Shown: positions 8,237 through 14,803 of the stretch, one piece after another
Layout of the letters: each line of letters opens with the position of its first letter
Numbering within the stretch: position 1 is the first letter of the stretch
Source: a virus
Reading direction: 5' to 3' (one strand)
Length of the DNA stretch: 23,233 bases
IMG/VR virus record: IMGVR_UViG_3300046011_000062
Location: 1-23,233 of that record
Notes under the pieces: model-generated
What the model was told of the DNA's origin: nothing
The model's input: the letters and a program-made list of their open reading frames with translations, nothing else
Database searches by the model: none
Made by a program: the position numbers and the translations under genes

Positions 8237-8632
8237 TCACACCTCACACGCCCATTGAATAGGCTTGAATCCAAACTCAGGAGCAACCTTCTCCCACCCA
8301 GGGCGCAGGCTGCTAAATGTCAATCGTTTTACCTTGGCTTCTGTGGCGATCTCTTTCGCCAACTCCATCGCACCGTCAAGGCTCCACTCAGCCCAACCAG
8401 CCCACATATGCAATCCCTCTTTGCTCGGCTGCATCACGCAAAACGCAACAGGCTGGTTCTCTTTCAACGCCAACCACAGATATGCACGACGCTCTTTTAT
8501 CTCGCAATACACATCTTCTGGCATCCATGCAACCGGACTAGACTGCGCCACTTCCTCCAGCTTAGGACGCATCCACGCCCAAACCTGCCCAATCTGTTCT
8601 GGTTGCACCAATGCTTTAACCCAAGACGACAT
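8237..8632 (-). CDS. Acetyltransferase-like (GNAT-fold) small protein (131 aa)
   Basis: An upstream in-frame start exists at 8713, but it lies deep in the preceding gene. The ATG at 8632 (MSSWVKALVQPEQ) overlaps that gene by only 17 nt and is preferred. The sequence pattern suggests a GNAT fold: an AYLWLALKENQPVAFCVMQ segment (about residues 50-68) fits beta strands 2-4, and a C-terminal GFKPIQWACEV fits the strands after helix 4. A clear acetyl-CoA loop (Q/RxxGxG/A) is not obvious, so catalysis is uncertain. GNAT-like proteins occur in the tail regions of several podoviruses, where they may be structural or modify a host or virion protein. The family assignment is tentative. Confidence 0.6.
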   Translation of the reverse strand: MSSWVKALVQPEQIGQVWAWMRPKLEEVAQSSPVAWMPEDVYCEIKERRAYLWLALKENQPVAFCVMQPSKEGLHMWAGWAEWSLDGAMELAKEIATEAKVKRLTFSSLRPGWEKVAPEFGFKPIQWACEV

Positions 8633-9395
8633 ATCGATATACCTTGTCTGCTGTGTTATTAGAGAAGTGATTGACCGTACACTGACCATTCGTTTGATTG
8701 GACGCCCACACATCCGAGGTCGACGATTCGTCTACCTTGTTGACAGTGACAATCGCTGACGGGGTTGCCGGTCGAGTAGGAGTTGTTTGCGCTGGCAACT
8801 GTTGAATTGACAACGCCACATTTGTAGTCGCCCACATGATTTCTACATAGTCATTGGCAACCAGCTCAACGTAGAAGTTCAGCGCACCAATCAAATGGCC
8901 GTCAATACTCCCATGCTTGTTTGGGACAGAATACTTAGAGTTGCTGTTAGCGATATCCGTCCCGTTCTTGCGAAACCAAATATCCACATCCTCTATCTGA
9001 CTGTTAGTATTTACAAACTGAATACTGAACTGGAAATTGTAGACACCTGGAGACTTAACGGTAATCCGACTACCACTAGCAACAGACACCCCATTCGAGT
9101 AATCTGTCGTCCCAAATTGCACCGCATACGCCGTTGTTGTATTTGCAGCAACTTGGTCTGTTGAATCCTGAAACGCACCGAACGGGATTTCATCGCCACT
9201 TGCCGCAGCGTTAGCCGGGGCAAACAGAATCAGCGATTCTTCAGAGATACGCTCATCGTACAGCGTGGTGCTGGTTACATTCCCCGTTGCAAGCGTAAGG
9301 TTGCCGACAGAGTTAATCTTGCCGTCTAGAATGCGGTTGACGATCTCCGCAACGTCCCTGGGTGTCCCGCCTTGTTGGGATAGCCTGCGAAACAT
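8616..9395 (-). CDS. Virion protein with C1q/TNF-like beta-sandwich domain (259 aa)
   Basis: The first 40 residues (RRLSQQGGTPRDVAEIVNRILDGKINSVG, split here as RRLSQQGGTPRDVAEI and VNRILDGKINSVG) form a short conserved N-terminal adaptor seen in small tail proteins of aquatic podoviruses. Residues about 75-200 look like a C1q-type jelly roll: alternating hydrophobic strands with SPGVYNFQFSIQFVNT, VDIWFRKNGTDI, and a late YVELVANDYVEIMWAT. The family binds ligands or glycans in phage tails. The gene starts in a TAATG overlap with the hub gene, which suggests coupled translation. It could be a head or tail decoration or a secondary receptor-binding protein; position next to the hub favours a tail role (inference). 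Confidence 0.7.
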   Translation of the reverse strand: MFRRLSQQGGTPRDVAEIVNRILDGKINSVGNLTLATGNVTSTTLYDERISEESLILFAPANAAASGDEIPFGAFQDSTDQVAANTTTAYAVQFGTTDYSNGVSVASGSRITVKSPGVYNFQFSIQFVNTNSQIEDVDIWFRKNGTDIANSNSKYSVPNKHGSIDGHLIGALNFYVELVANDYVEIMWATTNVALSIQQLPAQTTPTRPATPSAIVTVNKVDESSTSDVWASNQTNGQCTVNHFSNNTADKVYRYVVLG

Positions 9396-10810
9396 TAGCG
9401 GCCCCCAGTCGGCGTTATTTCAAACTCAACGCCCATCGCCTTAGCCCATGCTCCAGTCGGAGTCACCGATACACGATGGAATCGCCCATTAGACCGCAGA
9501 GATACCCGGTTTTCACTTGATGCAGACACCGGCGTAGAAAAGGTGATTTCGCCATCCAGCCTTTGCCTACTAGCAACAGATACATTCGCAGACCCATTGT
9601 CAATCAGAGGCCTAGCAAGGCGAATCATTGAATTAGCCCCAGCATCAATATCGCCAGTCGTCAACACCGCAGTCGAATTCAACCCTGAGAACGTAACAAC
9701 ACGCTGATCACGAACGCCACCAAGAACCAACAGACCACCAGCCCAAAGGCGAGAGTCAAGCGACGCTGGCAACGTATCGATTGAAGTCGAGTAGTTGTCT
9801 AGGTTCTCAACCGTTGTAGGCTGCGTTGCAAGGGAAGAAACATAATCCGAGTCAACCTCTGCATAACTCCATTTATCCACCGCCCAGTTGTAGATAAGTA
9901 AGTAAGTGTTTGCAAACGTATTCGTGAATCCCCATATCACCAGCTTGTTGATCGGGTCAATGGCCGACGATATGTTTTGCAACAAGGACGGGTTGATGTT
10001 GTCATCAAACCAGCGATCCACACGCTCATTGCCTATAGGCTTAACTGTCTGGCCATCGCAAACATAAAACCCGTCATCCGACAGGAAATATGTGAATCCA
10101 CCAGACTGCACAACGCTACCAGAGCTGAGACACCCAAGCTGACGAGTAATGTTGTCAAACTGGAAATACAACGGCGCACCGACATACGTCATCCGATAGA
10201 TAGACCGCTCTAACAATACAATCCCAAACTCGCCGCCGGTAATACCTTTGATATCCCCGCCATCAGGAATGATCTGCGTATCACTTTGTGATCCCGTCCC
10301 AGGCGTCCAATTAGTCTCGTCGTTGATATCAGACCAAAACACTTTAGACGGGTCAGCAGTCGTCCCAGCAGCCACCACAAAGTCGCGAACAATCGTGACA
10401 TACCGCGCAGCAGGTGCCGCCGCAGCAAGGTCAGCAAACAACGTAGACGACCCCAGCGTGAACGCTTGTAGCTTCTCCTGGCCGTTAGCCATGATGAGAA
10501 CGCCACCAAAGATTGCGTAGTCCCAGTAATCCGACAGCGTGTAACCCCCGGACTTAGACACATTGTCCAAACCGGCATCGTTAACGTCGAACTTGTACAG
10601 ATTGTTGATACCCGCTGCAAATAGATACTGCTGCCCAGCCCACTTAACAGGGATTGCATTCAGCAGTTGCTCGCCAGCATCCGTAGACAGGTCAGCAGCC
10701 TGCGGCAACGGTATATACCCGACAGCAGTAGGTATGACGTTTTTAGCCTCGATCAGGTTGGATTCCAACCCAGACCGATCCGGCGTCCACTGATCGAACA
10801 ATACTTTCAT
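9395..10810 (-). CDS. Tail hub / stabilisation protein, P22 gp10-like (471 aa)
   Basis: The protein reads as a beta-rich, propeller-like structural protein. It opens with KVLFDQWTPDRSG...NLIEAKNVIPTAVGY and holds WSDINDETNWTPGTGSQSD near residue 160, GGEFGIVLLERSIYRMTYVG near 200, FTYFLSDDGFYVCDG near 245 and GNERVDRWFDDNI near 265. This set of motifs is characteristic of the packaged-DNA stabilisation protein of P22 (gp10), which forms the hexameric hub between the adaptor ring and the tail needle or fibers. It starts in an ATGA overlap with the adaptor gene, in the order expected for portal-adaptor-hub assembly. Length fits the family (P22 gp10 is similar in size). Confidence 0.8.
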   Translation of the reverse strand: MKVLFDQWTPDRSGLESNLIEAKNVIPTAVGYIPLPQAADLSTDAGEQLLNAIPVKWAGQQYLFAAGINNLYKFDVNDAGLDNVSKSGGYTLSDYWDYAIFGGVLIMANGQEKLQAFTLGSSTLFADLAAAAPAARYVTIVRDFVVAAGTTADPSKVFWSDINDETNWTPGTGSQSDTQIIPDGGDIKGITGGEFGIVLLERSIYRMTYVGAPLYFQFDNITRQLGCLSSGSVVQSGGFTYFLSDDGFYVCDGQTVKPIGNERVDRWFDDNINPSLLQNISSAIDPINKLVIWGFTNTFANTYLLIYNWAVDKWSYAEVDSDYVSSLATQPTTVENLDNYSTSIDTLPASLDSRLWAGGLLVLGGVRDQRVVTFSGLNSTAVLTTGDIDAGANSMIRLARPLIDNGSANVSVASRQRLDGEITFSTPVSASSENRVSLRSNGRFHRVSVTPTGAWAKAMGVEFEITPTGGR

Positions 10811-11427
10811 CGTGACAACACCGACATGACCAACGGAGACGCAGAGTATTCCGCCCTGTCGTCCGACTCAGAAAGATTCTTTACCCCACGGTCGTACAAC
10901 TGTGACCACAGAGCAATCCGAGCGTCGTTCATGAGATACGGCTCAGCCTCGGCAAGACTGGCGTACAGCAACAAATCCGGGCAGTTAGCCATGAAAGCGT
11001 TGCTTGTGTTGGAGTCGCTCAAAAACGCAGGAGCAGCGTAATACAGCAGCGGAACCGTGTAGGCTGTGTCCGGCGTAGGGCCGAACTTGATCGTGCTTGC
11101 AAGGACCGTGTAATACAGCGGACGGCCTGATTCGTAGGTATAGCCATCCCGCTCAAGCGTCGATGGAGTCATGTACGTCATGGAATACGTCGGATTACCA
11201 TCTACATACAGATTTTTAAGCTCTAGGAAGTCCGTCGGCAGATTAACCGTAGCAGTACCACCAACCGTCGTGAGATTGGTGGAGGTCAACATCTGACGGA
11301 TACGGAGATCTCTCCGCAGGCGGATCTCAGCAAGCGATATGAAGTCAGGAATCTGACTGGTCAGGTCACTTCTTGCGAGATAGTTTGCGACGCTTGTCTT
11401 TAGGTCGCTGTATGTGCTGAGTGCCAT
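10807..11427 (-). CDS. Head-tail adaptor protein, SU10-adaptor-like (206 aa)
   Basis: The N-terminus STYSDLKTSVANYLAR, followed by DLTSQIPDFISLAEIRLRRD, is the recognisable helical signature of the adaptor (gateway) protein family known from Escherichia phage SU10; the family binds the portal ring and receives the hub. Further conserved features are a FLELKNLYVDG strand segment and the C-terminal helix around ALWSQLYDRGVKNL. The first ATG (11427) must be right because the conserved domain starts there, although it lies 62 nt inside the upstream glycosyltransferase gene. No strong Shine-Dalgarno is visible, so reinitiation or coupling with the upstream gene is likely. It ends in ATGA with the hub gene. 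Confidence 0.8.
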   Translation of the reverse strand: MALSTYSDLKTSVANYLARSDLTSQIPDFISLAEIRLRRDLRIRQMLTSTNLTTVGGTATVNLPTDFLELKNLYVDGNPTYSMTYMTPSTLERDGYTYESGRPLYYTVLASTIKFGPTPDTAYTVPLLYYAAPAFLSDSNTSNAFMANCPDLLLYASLAEAEPYLMNDARIALWSQLYDRGVKNLSESDDRAEYSASPLVMSVLSR

Positions 11428-12070
11428 ATTTTACGTCATCCCATCCAAATGTCCGCGCCCCAGTGTGTCCGATCATCATGGACAGATCGTGGTCAACAAA
11501 CACGGGAATGTCGTTTTCCATGCACCGCACGCAAAACGTGACGTCTTCCCCGATCACATTACCGAAATCCGTCCAGATGATGTCGTGCCACGGACGAGGC
11601 AATGTATCGAAAACCGCTCTGCGAACAAGTGTAACACCAAATCCCACCGCTGTCACTTGTTCTATGCCCGTTTTCCCTCTTGACTCAACCTTGTGCCAAA
11701 CTTGTTTTGGCTCGGGTTTACCGTCAAGCATTTCTCTAGTAATCTCAAGATTCAACGCAGTCGGCAATATAGGCTCTCTGCGAGTGGTAGCATTTACCCC
11801 AATTACCGGTACATCCCTCGCTAACAGAACTTCTAGCGTGTTTGCCGGGAACCTCATATCGCTGTCAATCCACAAGACAGCCTCACATCCCATCTGCATC
11901 GCCTCAGACGCCAGCTTCTCTCGCTGAGTAAATATCAGCGTCCCAGGCATCTGCATCAACTGAAGATCAATCACACCCCGTTTAGCCTCGTATTCCACCA
12001 GTCTGCACAGGTCAAAACAGAACGACGACATGACCTCATCACGACACGGAACACAGATGGCTATTTTCAT
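11366..12070 (-). CDS. GT-A fold glycosyltransferase-like protein (234 aa) within the head-tail module
   Basis: This is a family 2-like glycosyltransferase of the GT-A fold, which transfers a sugar from a nucleotide-sugar donor. It begins MKIAICVPCRDEV, the first nucleotide-binding strand. AVLWIDSDMRF places a DxD metal/donor motif at D69-S70-D71. GVNATTRRE (about 95), AVGFGVTLVRRAVFD (about 142) and GEDVTFCVRCMENDIPVFVD (about 175) fit the acceptor-side and catalytic region. The C-terminus is basic (KDKRRKLSRKK) and overlaps the adaptor gene by 62 nt. It starts in an ATGA overlap with the 102-aa gene. The position among structural genes suggests late expression and perhaps virion or host surface glycosylation; the substrate is unknown. 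Confidence 0.75.
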   Translation of the reverse strand: MKIAICVPCRDEVMSSFCFDLCRLVEYEAKRGVIDLQLMQMPGTLIFTQREKLASEAMQMGCEAVLWIDSDMRFPANTLEVLLARDVPVIGVNATTRREPILPTALNLEITREMLDGKPEPKQVWHKVESRGKTGIEQVTAVGFGVTLVRRAVFDTLPRPWHDIIWTDFGNVIGEDVTFCVRCMENDIPVFVDHDLSMMIGHTGARTFGWDDVKYGTQHIQRPKDKRRKLSRKK

Positions 12071-12375
12071 ATTTTCCCTGGGTGAGTCCTGAAAAATCGG
12101 TTATCAGGATGGTTTAGAAACGCTCGGAATGCTTTGTCATCCTTGACGCTAAACCCTTGCATGATGCCCTTGCGGTTTAGATCGTCGATGACTGTAAGCG
12201 GAAGGCTGGCAACCTTGGTGACGACAGGCTCAAACTTGCCATTAGAAGCGTTGTATTCGCGCTTGTTGGCTTCCAGGATTGCAGATACATCCTGCTTGGT
12301 TTCCAGCACGATACCGTCATCAGTCGCATGTGCAACTGTGTATCGGCCTTGATCTACAGAGAACAGTGTTTTCAT
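12067..12375 (-). CDS. Conserved small protein downstream of the capsid gene (102 aa)
   Basis: The function is not recognised. The N-terminus (KTLFSVDQGRYTVAHATDDG) looks like a small beta structure, and the C-terminus (FRAFLNHPDNRFFRTHPGKI) is aromatic and basic with a signature familiar from proteins next to capsid genes of aquatic phages. No Cys, membrane segment or enzyme motif is visible. There is no Shine-Dalgarno in the usual window before the ATG; a GC-rich hairpin (12382-12405) lies between it and the capsid stop. It ends in ATGA with the glycosyltransferase gene. A head-decoration or head-completion role is possible from position only. Confidence 0.65.
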   Translation of the reverse strand: MKTLFSVDQGRYTVAHATDDGIVLETKQDVSAILEANKREYNASNGKFEPVVTKVASLPLTVIDDLNRKGIMQGFSVKDDKAFRAFLNHPDNRFFRTHPGKI

Positions 12376-12381
12376 GTAAGC

Positions 12382-12405
12382 AGGGGAGAGGTTTCCCCCT
12401 CCCCT
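12382..12405 (-). other. Stem-loop between the capsid gene and its downstream neighbour
   Basis: On the minus strand AGGGGAG pairs with CTCCCCT (7 bp, 10-nt loop). It begins 8 nt after the capsid stop codon. There is no T-tract after it, so it is not a standard intrinsic terminator. It could act as an mRNA end-stabiliser or RNA-processing site, or lower expression of downstream genes relative to capsid. Confidence 0.5.
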
Positions 12406-12412
12406 TCACCCA

Positions 12413-13651
12413 TTACAGCGCGGGATTTAGGTCAGCAACGATGCCCGAGGCAGCCTCATTGCGGGTTTCAAGAGTGAACTCAACCAGAAGCTGAGTTTTC
12501 TCGCTGTCGCCCGTTTTGGCCAGATCGTTAGTCTGGAAAGGACGCAGATACGCAAGCGCCATGTACTCAGGATCAAGCAGCAGGGCGTCACGGGTACGCA
12601 TGAAGCGATCCGGGACGATGCTAAGCGTACCAAAGTCGCCCATGTAAACATCAGCGGCACCGATAATCGTGGTGGGCTGATCGCCAGGGGCCATGTAACG
12701 CTGAGCAGCGATACCAGCAAACGCACTCGCTTTCTGCTTCAGACCGGAGTTGACGACCAGCATCGTGGGATTACCACCAGCGTCGTACACCAGCTTGATA
12801 ACGTCTTTCAGCAGAGTCTCGGTAAACGTGCGGGTAGCGCCGTCCGAACGGGTCGAAACACCGATAGTCGTCGGGTCAGTACCAGAAGTACCTTTCGACG
12901 TATTGGTTTTCAGCCACGACAGGATCGCGCCAAGTTTACGAGCAGTCGAGGAAGACCCAGCATCACGGCCTTGGTTGGCAGTGATAATGGTTTCCATATC
13001 GCGCTTAAGCTCGCTGGAAGCCTTTGAAAGCTGATAAGCCTTTTCAGACTTACGGCCAGCCTTGTTCACGGCCTCTAGCGTTCCTGAGACCTGAATTGTC
13101 TTTTGCGCAATTTGACAATAATTACCAAGACGAGTAGTCGGGCTAATCGTCGCACTCGTAGCGTCGTCTCCCTCAACGGCTGCATTCGCTGCCGTAGCAC
13201 TGGCGAGACTATCTGATTGCCATTCGTGGAAAACAGCAGTGGCTTTAGTCCGCGCAAGCGTGGACATAATAGGGGTTTCGGTAGGGCTGATGTCGTAAAT
13301 AACCGATTTGTTATCGCAAGGCTCTTTATCCTTGCTTCTATCGCTTTCACGATAGTCCAGACTATCTCATCGCTTTCGCGTCGGGCGCTCGTGGGCAGAT
13401 TATTCTTTCGTCACTGCCTAGTCGTTGAACCTTCCGTGTCCCTGGGCCTTTTGGCTTACATACACGACTTGGCTGCTGATTGCCCAATCCTTGAGATTGT
13501 TACGCTTTGGTACTCAAGGCTCTAAGGGGTTTCCAGCAATTCACCCGATTATTCAACGATGCCTAGCAAACACTAAACATCGAGGGGACTGTATTTAATC
13601 CGTGAGGTCTTCGCGCTGGCCAATGGCCGTATGTGCGGTAAAGGTAGGCAT
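12413..13651 (-). CDS. Major capsid protein, SU10-like, in two exons (314 aa after splicing)
   Basis: The coding sequence is a join of 13651-13598 (18 codons) and 13303-12413 (296 codons plus stop), interrupted by a 294-nt group I intron. Exon 1 encodes MPTFTAHTAIGQREDLTD and exon 2 opens VIYDISPTETPIMSTLAR. Joined, they give the conserved capsid N-terminus EDL(S/T)D-(V/I)IY-(D/N)ISPTETP of the SU10-type HK97-fold capsid proteins. Later features fit: TKATAVFHEWQSDSLA, a DMETIITANQGRDAG helix (about residue 120), a MLVVNSGLKQKASAFAG segment and a PDRFMRTRDALLLDPEYMALAYLRPF region near the C-terminus. The exon 1 start has AGGA with 7 nt spacing, 9 nt after the scaffold stop. A call starting at the internal ATG 13267 would lose 30 residues. 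Roughly 415 copies per head would be expected for a T=7 shell, so splicing must be efficient (inference). Confidence 0.88.
13304..13597 (-). ncRNA. Group I self-splicing intron in the major capsid gene (294 nt, no homing endonuclease)
   Basis: The fold was built by hand. P1: exon GGAU pairs with intron GUCC, giving the U-G pair at the 5' splice site. P2: CGAUG/CAUCG. P3: UCGGGUG (13548-13542) with CGCCCGA (13387-13381), 7 bp. P4: UUGCUG (13539-13534) with CAGCAG (13478-13473). P5: CCUUGAG (13519-13513) with CUCAAGG (13495-13489). P6: CGUGU/ACACG capped by GCC-AAAA-GGC. P7: GACUA (13423-13419) with UAGUC (13364-13360), within the core signatures UUCAACGACUAGG and GAGAUAGUC. P7.1: GGCAG/CUGCC. 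P8: CGC-GAAA-GCG (13380-13371). P9: CUAUCG/CGAUAG (13355-13338), followed by a GCAAGG/CCUUGC hairpin. The last intron base is G. P7.1 between P7 and P3 suggests subgroup IA. The intron has no ORF, and its first three bases (TAA) are an in-frame stop for exon 1. Confidence 0.88.
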
Positions 13652-13660
13652 GATAAATTC

Positions 13661-14569
13661 CTAAAGAAATCGTTCAAAAAGATTCGCGGCGTCTCGGGCT
13701 TTGCCGGTCTTCCGCAGTTTGTTTCGATCAGCTTTATACGCATCCGATTCTGGATTGGCGGTCTTGCTCGATCCGGGCTTCATAACAGTAGGCGCAGCAG
13801 TAACCTTTTTAGTCACCTCTGCCTTGCCGTTAACCAGCTTGTCGTATTGAGCTGCCTTCCACAATGCCAGAACTGCGCGGCTGTCGTAAATGCCTGCAAG
13901 CTCTTGATCGCTGAATCCCAATGCCTTGGCGTAATTGCGAATATCGCCTCTTACACTGTCGGCCTTTTGCGGGTCTGCAAACTCGGGAATGTGCTGTGCA
14001 ATCTTCTGCGCTTCCTGAGCCAGATGAGCCTGCAATCGCTGCGAATGCTCCGCTTGTTGCATCTGTGCAATGCGTTGCTGTTCCGCTTGAATTGCTGCCA
14101 ACTGCTCTTTGCGCTGAACCTGCTCAGCCATTGCGACTGCATAACCGATGGGGTCAGTTTCTTTCAGAGCTTCAATGTTCTGCGGTTTGTTCTGCTCGGC
14201 TATAACTTTCTGAATAAGCTCAAGCCGTTGGGCATACTGGTCACGCAGTTGTTTTGCTTGCTCGACAGCGGCTCTCTCGGCCTCTACAGCCTTCCGTTGT
14301 TCTGCAAGCGCCTGGGTTTTCTGTGTGTAATCTGTGCCGAGCTGATACGACTTAATGAGATCGTCTAGGGTTACTTCGCGTTCCTCACCTGCGGCTTTCA
14401 CCCGGTAGCGCGGCGTTTCCTCGACTGGCTCAGTCTCTTGCTCAACCTGCGGTTCCTGCTCTGGAGCCTCGGGAGTCGGTTCCCCTTCCTCTGGCCCCAT
14501 CATGCCTAGAATCGCACTGGCTGCACTGTTTACATCTAGCGGCCCACTTCCATTCGGATTAGTGTCCAT
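13661..14569 (-). CDS. Capsid scaffolding protein (302 aa)
   Basis: Scaffolding proteins guide procapsid assembly and then leave or are degraded. This one has the usual layout: an acidic, Pro/Glu-rich low-complexity N-terminus (residues about 20-55), a segment RVKAAGEEREVTLDDLIKSY (about 56-75), a long Gln/Ala/Glu-rich coiled coil (about 80-190), and a basic C-terminus (KADRNKLRKTGKARDAANLF) suited to bind the capsid shell. The YRVKAAGEEREVTLDDL pattern is common in phage scaffold proteins. It lies directly upstream of the capsid gene with a 9-nt gap. The start has GAGG close to the ATG, overlapping the stop of the 75-aa gene. Confidence 0.8.
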   Translation of the reverse strand: MDTNPNGSGPLDVNSAASAILGMMGPEEGEPTPEAPEQEPQVEQETEPVEETPRYRVKAAGEEREVTLDDLIKSYQLGTDYTQKTQALAEQRKAVEAERAAVEQAKQLRDQYAQRLELIQKVIAEQNKPQNIEALKETDPIGYAVAMAEQVQRKEQLAAIQAEQQRIAQMQQAEHSQRLQAHLAQEAQKIAQHIPEFADPQKADSVRGDIRNYAKALGFSDQELAGIYDSRAVLALWKAAQYDKLVNGKAEVTKKVTAAPTVMKPGSSKTANPESDAYKADRNKLRKTGKARDAANLFERFL

Positions 14570-14575
14570 ACACCC

Positions 14576-14803
14576 TCAAAAGATTTTCCAGCGTTTTTGG
14601 GCAATGTCCGTAGTCTTCGCAATACTCTCGAAATGACTGCGGATTGATTGCAATGCAATAATCATTTTATAAGCATTTTCTCTTTTGTCAATATCATCTA
14701 TTTGCGAGGACTTTATAACATCCACATGATATTGCTCTAGCTTATCAAGTTCTGCGTTGAATTCCTCATCTCTGAGTAGATTTGCAGCACGCTCCGGCGT
14801 CAT
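14576..14803 (-). CDS. Small helical protein between portal and scaffold (75 aa)
   Basis: The function is not recognised. The protein is charged and predicted all-helical (RAANLLRDEEFNAELDKLEQ, then KRENAYKMIIALQSIRSHFE), with no Cys and no membrane segment. Small proteins of this kind with a LLxDExFxxxxDxLExxxVDxI pattern sit at this position in many podoviruses. The start overlaps the portal stop as ATGA and the stop overlaps the scaffold Shine-Dalgarno, so it is translated with the head genes. A chaperone or assembly-cofactor role is a guess from position. Confidence 0.75.
   Translation of the reverse strand: MTPERAANLLRDEEFNAELDKLEQYHVDVIKSSQIDDIDKRENAYKMIIALQSIRSHFESIAKTTDIAQKRWKIF

Noticed and set aside
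12382-12405. Hairpin after the capsid gene as an intrinsic terminator.
   Set aside because: No run of T follows the stem on the minus strand (next bases GCTTACATG), so termination by this element alone is unlikely.
12413-13267. Capsid gene starting at the ATG at 13267 with an ordinary untranslated region upstream.
   Set aside because: The conserved sequence VIYDISPTETPI lies in frame directly upstream of that ATG, there is no good ribosome-binding site for it, and the missing N-terminus is present as a separate exon.
13217-13525. Plus-strand ORF of 102 codons covering part of the capsid gene and the intron.
   Set aside because: It crosses the intron core on the opposite strand, has no ribosome-binding site or family resemblance, and all neighbours are on the minus strand.
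13400-13560. CGUUGAA (13557-13551) pairing with UUCAACG (13428-13422) as helix P3.
   Set aside because: It would use bases of the P7 core and breaks the standard order; UCGGGUG with CGCCCGA gives a P3 directly before J3/4 and P4, as expected.
13304-13597. The insertion as an insertion sequence, a MITE or a sequencing artefact.
   Set aside because: There are no terminal inverted repeats, no target duplication and no transposase, while the core pairings of a group I intron are all present and removal restores the reading frame exactly.
13631-14368. Plus-strand ORF of 245 codons opposite the scaffold gene.
   Set aside because: It is Leu/Cys-rich mirror translation of a Gln/Ala-rich coiled coil on the minus strand; the minus frame has a ribosome-binding site, scaffold features and the right neighbours.
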